Shown piece by piece: positions 51,934-59,310 of a stretch of 64,000 nucleotides of DNA (position 1 is the stretch's first letter; every line of letters begins with the position of its first letter). The notes under the pieces were generated by a model, which saw only the letters and a list, made by a program, of their open reading frames with translations, had not been told where the DNA came from and made no database searches. The translations under genes and the position numbers were made by a program. The DNA comes from JACKFB01 sp041389525 (lineage in GTDB: Bacteria; Myxococcota_A; UBA9042; PHBI01; JACKFB01): assembly GCA_041389525.1 (NCBI GenBank), contig JAWKRR010000029.1, positions 1 to 64,000 of the forward strand, in the 5' to 3' direction.

Positions 51934-52560
51934 AATCTCGGAGCCGATCTCGGGCGGGCTTTCCTCGAGCGGCCCGGCGCCGGCCGTGAGGTCGCGCGGC
52001 GCCGCCGTCCCGCCGAAGGCCGCCGCGACCAAGATCCCAGCTTCGATCAGAAACGCGACGCAAAACGCCGCGACGACGCGCTCGTCCAGCGCCGCAAACC
52101 GGCGAGTTCTCAGTGGACTTGCGGCGCGCCCGGGCTGAAAGAGCACGCTCAGCTCGCCCGCTTGCAGGGTCCCCCAGTCCAGCGGCCCCAGCGCCAGCGA
52201 GCGCTCCTCGCTGCCAAACTCGGCGAACGGCACGATGGCTCCACCGCGCGCGAGCGATCCGTCGAGCTGCGGCAACAGGTGCAGCCGCCACCCCGCGCGC
52301 CAGTCGTGGTCGAGCAGCACGTGATGGGCCGGCAGCCCCGCCACCGTCAACGTCGCGTCGTTTTTCGCGGCGGTCCCGACTCGAAAGCGCTGCCCCGGCC
52401 GCAGATGCTCCTCACGCAGCAAGGTCTCGCGCCACGAGATCGCGATCCGCAGCCCTTGCCGGTCAGCCCGCCCGCGCCGCGCCCAAGCCCTCCACCAAGC
52501 CACCCCGCCCTCCCGCGTCGTGCGAGTGGGTGAGACACCCGCGACGCGCAAGAGTTCCAC
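51763..52560 (-). CDS. truncated AgmX/PglI-like protein with repeat-derived C-terminus
   Basis: A 265-residue open frame starting at GTG 52560. Residues of about 38-150 resemble the N-terminal FHA-like beta domain of AgmX/PglI-type (gliding-motility-associated) proteins: an ISWRETLLREEHLRPGQRFRVG start, then GPLDWGTLQAGELSVLF. A hydrophobic helix follows (VVAAFCVAFLIEAGILVAAAFGG). The large C-terminal half of such proteins is missing: after EIGSEIG the frame runs through the repeat array and encodes GSTACLTPALRTS three times. The gene is probably truncated by the repeats and may be non-functional. The family match is from pattern recognition. Confidence 0.5.
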   Translation of the reverse strand: MELLRVAGVSPTRTTREGGVAWWRAWARRGRADRQGLRIAISWRETLLREEHLRPGQRFRVGTAAKNDATLTVAGLPAHHVLLDHDWRAGWRLHLLPQLDGSLARGGAIVPFAEFGSEERSLALGPLDWGTLQAGELSVLFQPGRAASPLRTRRFAALDERVVAAFCVAFLIEAGILVAAAFGGTAAPRDLTAGAGPLEESPPEIGSEIGSTACLTPALRTSGSTACLTPALRTSGSTACLTPALRTSGGDKCGLDGVSDPRITH

Positions 52561-52602
52561 GCCCGCCGCGAATCGGGGCGCAGCGAGCCAGACCGCGGCA
52601 CA

Positions 52603-53739
52603 TCAGGGGGCGCCGCAGCCCTCGGCGTCGCGGACGCGCTGAATCTCCGAGAGCAGCTCGGGATCCGCGACCAGCGCGTCAAGCTCAGCGTCCTCCAGAC
52701 CCAGCACGGCCACGCCCTCCGTGGCCTCCAGATAGAGGTGCGCGCGCCCCCAAGCGGTCAGAACAGCCCGTCGCCAACAGGCGTTTTGGAGCAATGCCGC
52801 GTGGACAGTCGGGTGCTCCAGGCGCGCCAAGCGCAGATAGCGCTCCAGGTACCAGAGGAAGGTCAGGATCCCGTCGCGCTCGCTCGTCTTGGCGCTGTAG
52901 TAGTCCGCGAAGCTGTACCCGGTCGCCAGCGAGCCGATGTACTGCGTGGTCTCCTCGATGACCGAGTCGAAGCCCTGGTCGCCGCCCTGGAAGGTGGCGT
53001 CGCTCGGGTCACCGTCGAGATAGACCTTGGCGTAGAAGTCGCAGCCGCTCGAGCCGCCCGCGCCGCAGGGCGGCCGCAAGGCGGCGTAGTCGTCCTGGTT
53101 GATGAGGCTGCGCGCGAAGGTCCTGGGCGCCCCGCCCTGGCTGCCGCCTCCTTGGCAGCGCACCACCGTGCTCTCGTTGAAGATGAAGGTCCCGCCAAAG
53201 CTCTCGGCCAGGTCGGCGAAGTGGCCGCACTCGTGGACGAACGTGGAGAGCTGCGGGAAGAGCGCCTGAGCGCTGTGGCTCGCTCCCATGAAGCTCGCGA
53301 TGCAGTTGCCGAACCCCGACGACTCTGCGGCGAGCCCCTTGCGGACGATGCTCGCGCCCGCGGGGTAGCGCGCGTCGAGGACAGCGAGGATGAAGCTCTG
53401 CGGGTCGGCGGCGCTGTAGCTTGCGATGGACGCGCTGAGGTCCGCCGTGGTGTTCGGCAAGGTCTCGGAGAACTGGCCGTCGATGCACTGAGGATCCACG
53501 CGCAGAGACGGCAGCGGGCCAGCGTCCGGCGCGGCGTCGAGCGAGCCATCGGGGACCGCGTCGCCGACAGCGTCCGCGCCGCCGTCAAACGCCCCGTCCG
53601 CGCTGGAGTCCGACACCGAGTCGAAGGCCCCCGAGGCGTCGGCGACAGGGCCCGCACCCGAACCAGGGCTCTCGCAGGCGGCGAAGGCCACACATCCCAC
53701 AGACGCGCACGCTACTACCGCCTGCCACAGTCGATTCAC
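52603..53739 (-). CDS. HExxH zinc metalloprotease-like lipoprotein
   Basis: A 378-residue lipoprotein. The signal peptide ends in a lipobox (AFAAC) followed by an Asp/Ala-rich tether of about 50 residues. The mature part contains FVHECGHFADL, an HExxH motif with the two His and Glu in the right places for a zincin; a third metal ligand could be a downstream Glu (EETTQYIG) or His, which is not resolved. Several Cys residues suggest disulfides. It starts with GTG at 53739 after a strong GAGGAGG. No known peptidase family was recognised, so the enzyme assignment is tentative. Confidence 0.65.
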   Translation of the reverse strand: MNRLWQAVVACASVGCVAFAACESPGSGAGPVADASGAFDSVSDSSADGAFDGGADAVGDAVPDGSLDAAPDAGPLPSLRVDPQCIDGQFSETLPNTTADLSASIASYSAADPQSFILAVLDARYPAGASIVRKGLAAESSGFGNCIASFMGASHSAQALFPQLSTFVHECGHFADLAESFGGTFIFNESTVVRCQGGGSQGGAPRTFARSLINQDDYAALRPPCGAGGSSGCDFYAKVYLDGDPSDATFQGGDQGFDSVIEETTQYIGSLATGYSFADYYSAKTSERDGILTFLWYLERYLRLARLEHPTVHAALLQNACWRRAVLTAWGRAHLYLEATEGVAVLGLEDAELDALVADPELLSEIQRVRDAEGCGAP

Positions 53740-53933
53740 CGCGCGCCTCCTCGAGCTCTGCCCGCAGCGGGCGGGTCCGTCAGCTTGCAGGGCCGGATCC
53801 CCTGCGTCAACGCGAGGAGTCGAGCCGCGGGCTGCCCCTGCCCGAGCAGCTCGATGTCGTCGCCTTCGAGCCCGCCTACGCGAGCGATGAGCGTGCTGGT
53901 GTCGGCCACGATCGCGTCCGGCCTTCGCGCCAC
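53736..53933 (-). pseudogene. decayed vapC (PIN-domain toxin) remnant
   Basis: A frame of 65 codons starting at GTG 53933. Its first 30 residues match the start of a PIN-domain ribonuclease toxin: VADTSTLIARVGGLEGDDIELL, with the first catalytic Asp. After that, homology fails: the rest is Pro/Gly/Arg-rich and lacks the conserved downstream acidic residues, and a toxin is normally about twice as long. In a neighbouring frame the end reads like LRAELEEA, as expected later in such a toxin, so deletion plus frameshift is likely. It overlaps the antitoxin gene upstream and ends within the start of the metalloprotease gene. Confidence 0.65.
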
Positions 53934-54124
53934 GCGTCGAGGTCGACCTCGCGGCCGAGCTTGAACTTCCCGCGCATCCCGAGCAGCGGTTCGTAGGCGT
54001 CGCCAGCGGCCAGGACCTCAAGCCCCAAGCGCACGGTGGCGGTGATGCCGTCGCCGGTCGCGCCCTGGGCACACCGGAGCAGCTCCTCGGGGATATGCGC
54101 TGTAATCTTGCGGACTTGAGCCAT
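53876..54124 (-). CDS. VapB-like antitoxin
   Basis: An 82-residue protein whose N-terminus (AQVRKITAHIPEELLRCAQGATGDGITATVRLGLEVLAAG) has the ribbon-helix-helix look of antitoxins paired with PIN toxins. The C-terminal region should bind the toxin, but the last 15 or so residues overlap the vapC frame by 58 bases and look unusual, so the antitoxin may also be altered at its end. With vapC decayed it may persist as a DNA-binding repressor or neutralise a toxin elsewhere. Confidence 0.65.
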   Translation of the reverse strand: MAQVRKITAHIPEELLRCAQGATGDGITATVRLGLEVLAAGDAYEPLLGMRGKFKLGREVDLDAWREGRTRSWPTPARSSLA

Positions 54125-54229
54125 GACATGCGCTTGCCATGATCGCTGCTCGCAATCAGTACGGCAGCCACGGAACGGACGCAGTCTCGCCCCGGAGATC
54201 GCTGGACCCAGCCGGCTCGGTCGATGACG

Positions 54230-55132
54230 TCAACGCGGCGGGCGGCGGGCCTCCAGCTCCTCGACGGTGCGGGGCCAGTCGGCTTTGAGGAGCTTGGAGA
54301 GCGCGCGGTCGGCGAGGACGCGGCCGCTGTTCTGACAGGTGGGGCAGTAGTTGGTCTCGTGGGCGCCGTGGACGATGCGCTGGACGGCGTGCTCGCAGAC
54401 CGGACAGGGCTTGCCGTAGCGGCCGTGGACCGCCATCTCGGGGCGGAAGGCGGTGACCTTCTCGGGGAAGCCGTCGCCCAGCTCGGCCAGCAGCCGGTCG
54501 GTGTGCTCGCGCAGGACCTGCTGCGTCGAGGCGTGCAGGCGGGCGAGCTGGTCGGGGTCGAGGCGCTGGGTCAGCAGGACCGGCGAGAGGCGGGCGTGGT
54601 GCAGGATCTCGTCGGAGTAGGCGTTGCCGATGCCGCTGAGCAGGTGGGGGTCGGTGAGCGCGCGCTTGAGCGTGTGGTTTTCGCGGGTGAGCGCGGCGGT
54701 GAAGGCCGGTAGCGTGCTGCCAAGCGCCTCGGCGCCGCCGGGGTCCAGCGCGGCCAGGCCGGCCGCCCCGCTCGCGGTGTGTAGCGACGCGCGCCGCTTG
54801 CTGCCGGCCTCGGTCAAGACCAAGGTGCCGCCCGGGAAATCGAAGCCGGCCAGGGCGAAGCGCTTGGCCAGCTTGGCCTGGGGCTCCTTCCACAGCAGGC
54901 GGCCCGCCACCATCAGGTGGATGACCAGATGTAGCTCGCCCTCAAAGCTGATGACCACGCGCTTTCCGAGGCGGCTGAGCCCAACCACCGCGCGCCCGTG
55001 GAAGGCGTCGAGCGGCGGGTCGACGGTGCGCACCAGGAAGGGGTGAGCGACCCGCAGGCCGTCCAGGCGCTGGCCCAGCATCCGCGGCCGCATCGCGTGG
55101 AGGTAGACCTCGATGTCGGGAAGCTCGGGCAT
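54230..55132 (-). CDS. mutM: DNA-formamidopyrimidine glycosylase family protein (MutM/Nei type)
   Basis: A 300-residue base-excision repair enzyme. After removal of Met the N-terminus is PELPD, in which Pro acts as the nucleophile and Glu as the acid/base. A conserved Lys occurs in SRLGKRVVI, the helix-two-turn-helix in LLSGIGNAYSDEILH, and the C-terminal zinc finger has CPVC, 18 residues, CPTC. The enzyme removes oxidised purines such as 8-oxoguanine, though the family also includes Nei-type enzymes for pyrimidines; MutM versus Nei is not settled. The zinc finger tip is followed by about 25 extra residues. It lies alone, 347 bases from the aldolase gene. Confidence 0.87.
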   Translation of the reverse strand: MPELPDIEVYLHAMRPRMLGQRLDGLRVAHPFLVRTVDPPLDAFHGRAVVGLSRLGKRVVISFEGELHLVIHLMVAGRLLWKEPQAKLAKRFALAGFDFPGGTLVLTEAGSKRRASLHTASGAAGLAALDPGGAEALGSTLPAFTAALTRENHTLKRALTDPHLLSGIGNAYSDEILHHARLSPVLLTQRLDPDQLARLHASTQQVLREHTDRLLAELGDGFPEKVTAFRPEMAVHGRYGKPCPVCEHAVQRIVHGAHETNYCPTCQNSGRVLADRALSKLLKADWPRTVEELEARRPPR

Positions 55133-55183
55133 CAGCGACCGCCTGCGCAGCGATGATGCGGCGCCCGGTCCCCGAAGTGCAAA

Positions 55184-55221
55184 TGCCCCTCGACGCCCGC
55201 GAACGGACCTCGAGGGGCATC
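55184..55221. repeat. 11-base hairpin in the mutM leader
   Basis: ATGCCCCTCGA at 55184-55194 pairs exactly with TCGAGGGGCAT at 55211-55221, with a 16-base loop. On the mutM strand it lies about 50 bases before the start codon. It may be a leader hairpin, or a terminator for a transcript from upstream; no T-run of useful length follows. Confidence 0.6.
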
Positions 55222-55421
55222 CTCCTCCTCAGAACCCAAGACGACGTTGCGGTGTGTGGTCGCGCCGTCCCAGGACTCCCCAATTGCTACACGCGGGTGA
55301 CTGCGCGCACGCCCTCGACTGAGCAAGACCCGGGCCAACAGGCGTTTGCGCAGACGGTAGCGTGGAGATTCAGCGTTCACACCGGTTTGCGCCGGCCGGT
55401 CGCGCGACGCTCTGGACCGGA

Positions 55422-55450
55422 ATTATCGTTTCGATAATATCACTGTGATA
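55422..55450. promoter_or_regulatory. adjacent AT-rich operator-like palindromes
   Basis: ATTATCG-TTT-CGATAAT (55422-55438) and TATCAC-T-GTGATA (55438-55450) sit side by side, sharing one base. The second extends with one mismatch to a longer dyad. They are strikingly AT-rich in a GC-rich genome. The TATCA-N3-TGATA form recurs at 28014. They may bind a regulator of mutM or overlap its promoter. Confidence 0.55.
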
Positions 55451-55479
55451 ATATACTTATCCCAGCGATATGCCTTGAC

Positions 55480-56709
55480 CTAGAGGAAGGCCCCACCCAG
55501 GCCGCGCAACGTGGGGACCCGGTCGATGATGGCGTCGCCACGAACGACGAGGTATTCGCTGAATCGCTCGGCCAGCTCGCCCGCCTTTGCGTGGCGGCAG
55601 AGCACCGGGTCGCCGATGCCGAGCGCTGGCGCCCCAGGACCCAGGTGAAACGGCGTCTGCACCTCGCCGAATCCCTCCATCGCGACCGGCTGCAAGCCGG
55701 GCGGCAGGTGCACTTGGGGCAGCCGGTCGGCTCCGGCCGGGCCAGACGCGATGTAGCCCCCGCCCCCGCAGGTCACGTGGTCGGGGTCGGAGCGCCGGAC
55801 CACCGACAGCGCGAAGAAGAGCGCTGGCTCAAAGGGCAGCCCGCCGTAGCCGTCGAAGAGGTGCGAGCACACGAAGCCGGAGCCGGCCGTCAGCTCGGTC
55901 ACGGTCGGGTCGCGGCTGGTGGAGTCCACGCTGCCGGTGCCGCCGCCGTTGACGACCGAGATGGTGTGGCCGTCGGCCCGCAGCGCGCCGACGACCTCGG
56001 CGCGGCGCACGGCCGACAGCGCGATGGAGCGCGACTTGATGACCTGGCGGATCGGGTCGAGGTGGCGGCTGCCGGGGTTCTTGTCGCGGATGCCGGCGAC
56101 CTGCGCCTCGTAGGCCAGCACCGAGTCCAGGCGCAGGTGCGGGGCCGCCTTGACCAGGCGGCCAAGTGCCACGGCGTCGGCGGCGCTGCGGACGGGGCTG
56201 CGGCGCACTCCGAAGTGCAGGCGCCCGCCCAGCGGCCGCCAGGAGACGTCGACGTCGATACAGACCGACAAGGTGGCGCCCGCCGCGGCGGCCGAGGCCT
56301 CCAAGAGCGAGACGTGATCGGGGTGATCGATGGCCGCCCGCACGGTCTTGCCGGCCGCGGCGAGGCCGGCGAGCAGGTCCGCGTCGGGCCGGCGTCCCAC
56401 CGGGTAGGCCAGGAGCAGGTCGTCGAAGCCCTGCTCGGCCAAGAGCGCGGTCTCACCCGCCGCGTAGGTCATCAGCCCGGCCAGCCGCCCCTTGCCCGCG
56501 TCGAGCAGGTAGCGCAGCAGCCAGGGCACCCGCACCGACTTCGAGGCCGGACGCAGCGTGATGGGGGCCGAGCCCATATGCTCGAGCAAGATCGCGAGGT
56601 TGCGGTCGACCGCGTCCAGGTCGACCACGGCCGCGGGCAGGGCCTCGTCGGCCAGCACCCGTCGCCAGCGCTCCCAAGCCCGGCGAGCCTCGGCGGGCGC
56701 CGCGCTCAT
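55480..56709 (-). CDS. PLP-dependent D-threonine aldolase/D-serine dehydratase-like protein
   Basis: A 409-residue enzyme of the alanine-racemase N-terminal-domain fold. The likely PLP Lys is in RPASKSVRV at about residue 58, and the C-terminal domain has a metal-site-like His/Cys pair (VLCRHAKAGEL) as in DSD1-type enzymes. The barrel has the expected strand order, e.g. VCIDVDVSWRPLG and VNGGGTGSVDST. Members act on D-threonine or D-serine; which of these is unknown. It begins 49 bases after the ilvE stop on the same strand, so the two are probably co-transcribed. The ATG at 56709 is the first in the frame. Confidence 0.8.
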   Translation of the reverse strand: MSAAPAEARRAWERWRRVLADEALPAAVVDLDAVDRNLAILLEHMGSAPITLRPASKSVRVPWLLRYLLDAGKGRLAGLMTYAAGETALLAEQGFDDLLLAYPVGRRPDADLLAGLAAAGKTVRAAIDHPDHVSLLEASAAAAGATLSVCIDVDVSWRPLGGRLHFGVRRSPVRSAADAVALGRLVKAAPHLRLDSVLAYEAQVAGIRDKNPGSRHLDPIRQVIKSRSIALSAVRRAEVVGALRADGHTISVVNGGGTGSVDSTSRDPTVTELTAGSGFVCSHLFDGYGGLPFEPALFFALSVVRRSDPDHVTCGGGGYIASGPAGADRLPQVHLPPGLQPVAMEGFGEVQTPFHLGPGAPALGIGDPVLCRHAKAGELAERFSEYLVVRGDAIIDRVPTLRGLGGAFL

Positions 56710-56758
56710 CGCGCAGCGCTCGCCGTCACGCGGTCGCTCGGCTCGGCCTGACTCGCCA

Positions 56759-57694
56759 TCAGCGCGCCGCGACCTCGAAGCAGGTGAACCACTCCGGGTG
56801 GCTGTTGTCGCTGCCCTTCACCACGTCGAAGTAGCGGGTCTGCAAGCGCTCCGTCACCGGGCCGCGCGCGCCGCTGCCGATCACGCGGCGGTCCAGCTCG
56901 CGGACCGGCGTGACCTCGGCCGCCGTGCCGCACATGAACACCTCGTCGGCGAGGTAGAGCATGTCGCGGGTCACCGGCTGCTCAACAACCCGCAGCCCGA
57001 GATCGGCGGCGAGCGTCATCAAAGTGTTCCGCGTGATCCCGCCAAGGATCGCCGCGCCGAAGGGCGGCGTGTAGATGTCGCCGTCGCGCACGCAGAAGAC
57101 GTTCTCGCCGCTGGCCTCGCTGACGTAGCCCTGGGTGTCCAGCATCAGCGCCTCGTCGTAGCCGTCGAGGACCGCCTCGCGCTTGGCCAGGATCGAGTTG
57201 ACGTAGTGGCCGCAAACCTTGCCCTTGTGCAGCTGGCTGTTGACGTGGGGGCGGACGAAGGTCGAGGTCTTCAGGCGCACGCCCTTCGCGAGGCCCTCGT
57301 CGCCCAGGTAAGCGCCCCACGGCCACGCCGCGATGGCCACGTGGGTCGGGTTCTCCATGGCGGCGACGCCCATCGCGCCCTCGCCGATGAAGGCGATGGG
57401 GCGCACGTAGCACTCGGCCAGCCGGTTGAGGCGGCAGGTCTCGACGCAGGCCGCCATCAGCTCGTCCACGGTGTAGCGCAGCGGGATCGTCATCATCTTG
57501 GCGCCGTTGACGAGGCGCTCGATGTGCTCGCGCAGGCGGAACACGGCGCTCTGGCCGTCGGCGCGGCGGTACACGCGGATCCCCTCGAATACGCCGAGGC
57601 CGTAGTGCAGCGTGTGCGTGAGGATGTGAACGTTCGCGCTGTCCCAGGGGCGCTGCTCGCCATCGAACCAGATCGTTTCGGCTTTGGTGACCAT
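56759..57694 (-). CDS. ilvE: branched-chain-amino-acid aminotransferase
   Basis: A 311-residue class IV aminotransferase. The PLP-binding Lys is in VNSILAKREA, and the family signature GYVSEASGENVF follows closely. Other landmarks are HTLHYGLGVFEGIRVY and EVFMCGTAAEVTPV. It makes or degrades leucine, isoleucine and valine. The ATG at 57694 follows GAGGA. It heads the operon with the aldolase-like gene and is divergent from glmU. Confidence 0.93.
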   Translation of the reverse strand: MVTKAETIWFDGEQRPWDSANVHILTHTLHYGLGVFEGIRVYRRADGQSAVFRLREHIERLVNGAKMMTIPLRYTVDELMAACVETCRLNRLAECYVRPIAFIGEGAMGVAAMENPTHVAIAAWPWGAYLGDEGLAKGVRLKTSTFVRPHVNSQLHKGKVCGHYVNSILAKREAVLDGYDEALMLDTQGYVSEASGENVFCVRDGDIYTPPFGAAILGGITRNTLMTLAADLGLRVVEQPVTRDMLYLADEVFMCGTAAEVTPVRELDRRVIGSGARGPVTERLQTRYFDVVKGSDNSHPEWFTCFEVAAR

Positions 57695-57840
57695 CGATTC
57701 CTCACGTCGTGACTGGGTGCCGGGTGTGTCGCGGTGCCCTCCGCGGCTTCTACACCGGACGAGCGCGCCACGCCAAGGTCCCGTAGGTTGGGATAGCCGC
57801 GAGGTGCCCGCGGGATTACGATGCGCGGCTTGGAGGCGCC

Positions 57841-59307
57841 ATGGAAGTGAGCGAAATGGAGACGTCCCCGGCTGCCATCGTCGCGGTGGTGCTGGCCGCG
57901 GGCCGCGGTACCCGGATGAAATCGGACCGCGTGAAGGTCCTGCACGCCGTGTTGGGCCGGACGATGGTCGCGTGGCCCGTCGAGGCCGCGCTGGAGGCCG
58001 GAGCGAGCCGCGTGGCGGTGGTCGTCGGGCCCGACGGGCAGCCGGTGCGTGACGCGCTGAACACCGAGCTGCCTGGCCGGCGCCTGGAGTTCTGCGTGCA
58101 GGCCGCACCGCTGGGAACCGGCGACGCGGTGCGCTCGGCGAAGGCCGCGATCGGCGACGCGCGCGAGGTGCTGATCCTCTGCGGCGACACGCCCGCGCTT
58201 GACGCTGAGACCCTGCGCGGGCTGCTGGCGGCCCACTCGGCGTCCGGGGCGGCGCTGACGGTGCTGAGCTTCCGGCTCGCCGATCCCACGGGCTACGGCC
58301 GCATCGTGCGCGACGAGGCCGGGGGTGTGCGACGCATCGTGGAGCATCGCGACGCCAGCGAGGCCGAGCGCGCGATCGACGAGGTGAACGCCGGGATCTA
58401 CGTGGTCCGGCGCGACGTTTTGCTAGGTACCATCGATCGGATCGGCAGCGACAACGCCCAGGGCGAGGTCTACCTGACCGACGTGGTCGAGCTGGCCGCG
58501 GCCGCGGGGCATGGGGTGCAGGCGCACCTGCTGGGCGAGCCTTGGCGCGTGTCGGGCATCAACACGCGGGTGCAGCTGGCCGAGCTGGAAGAGGCGATGC
58601 TGACCGACCGCCGCCGCCGCCTCATGGAGTCGGGCGCGACCCTTCAGACGCCGGACTCCATCCGCATCGAGGGCCCCGTGGAGATCGGCCGCGACACGGT
58701 GATCGGGCCGGGCGTGCAGCTGCTGGGCAGCACGCGCATCGGCGACAACGTGCGCATCGACGCCGGCTGCGTGCTGCGGGATGTGGTGGTCGACGACGGC
58801 GCGCACCTCCTCCCCTATGTGGTCGCCGAGGACACGCACATCGGCCCCGGCGCGACGGCCGGGCCCTTCACGCACCTGCGCCCGGGGACGGTGCTGGGCG
58901 TGGGCGCGAAGGCGGGAAACTTCGTCGAGCTGAAGAAAGCCGTGATCGGCGACGGCTCGAAGGTGAACCACCTGAGCTACCTGGGCGACTGCTCGGTCGG
59001 CCACCGGGTCAACGTGGGCGCGGGCACCATCACCTGCAACTACGATGGCACGAACAAGCACCGCACCATCATTGAGGACGAGGTCTTCATCGGATCGGAC
59101 ACGCAGCTTGTCGCGCCGGTGCGCCTGGGACGGCGGTCGACGGTCGCGGCTGGGACGACCGTGACGCGCGATGTGCCCGAGGGGGCGCTGGTGCTCAGCC
59201 GCGTGGCCCAGACCGTTCACGAGCACTACGACGAGCGGCACCGAAAGCCCCGAGAGGACCAAGCGCGCGACAAGGCCCGCTCTGACAAGGCGCGAGGCAC
59301 GGAGTAG
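57841..59307 (+). CDS. glmU: bifunctional UDP-N-acetylglucosamine pyrophosphorylase/glucosamine-1-phosphate N-acetyltransferase
   Basis: A 488-residue bifunctional enzyme. The N-terminal uridylyltransferase starts with VLAAGRGTRMKS and contains GDTPALDAETL; the C-terminal left-handed beta-helix acetyltransferase has hexapeptide repeats (from about residue 265) and the conserved VNVGAGTITCNYDG, followed by IGSDTQLVAPV. It makes UDP-GlcNAc for peptidoglycan. The ATG at 57841 follows GGAGG. A Lys/Arg-rich tail of about 30 residues extends beyond the usual end. It is followed three bases later by glmS, so the two steps of the pathway are co-expressed. Confidence 0.97.
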   Translation: MEVSEMETSPAAIVAVVLAAGRGTRMKSDRVKVLHAVLGRTMVAWPVEAALEAGASRVAVVVGPDGQPVRDALNTELPGRRLEFCVQAAPLGTGDAVRSAKAAIGDAREVLILCGDTPALDAETLRGLLAAHSASGAALTVLSFRLADPTGYGRIVRDEAGGVRRIVEHRDASEAERAIDEVNAGIYVVRRDVLLGTIDRIGSDNAQGEVYLTDVVELAAAAGHGVQAHLLGEPWRVSGINTRVQLAELEEAMLTDRRRRLMESGATLQTPDSIRIEGPVEIGRDTVIGPGVQLLGSTRIGDNVRIDAGCVLRDVVVDDGAHLLPYVVAEDTHIGPGATAGPFTHLRPGTVLGVGAKAGNFVELKKAVIGDGSKVNHLSYLGDCSVGHRVNVGAGTITCNYDGTNKHRTIIEDEVFIGSDTQLVAPVRLGRRSTVAAGTTVTRDVPEGALVLSRVAQTVHEHYDERHRKPREDQARDKARSDKARGTE

Positions 59308-59310
59308 CTG

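Larger units (their letters stand above)
55133..55479. other. intergenic region with a hairpin and AT-rich dyads
   Basis: No convincing gene lies between mutM and the aldolase gene; short frames across it look like shadows. It holds a hairpin at 55184-55221 and paired AT-rich palindromes at 55422-55450, described separately. Transcripts of mutM would start within this stretch on the minus strand. Confidence 0.5.

Noticed and set aside
55153..55437. 94-codon plus-strand frame in the mutM-aldolase gap
   Set aside because: Ordinary codon use is lacking, no ribosome site, and it overlaps a hairpin and the dyads.
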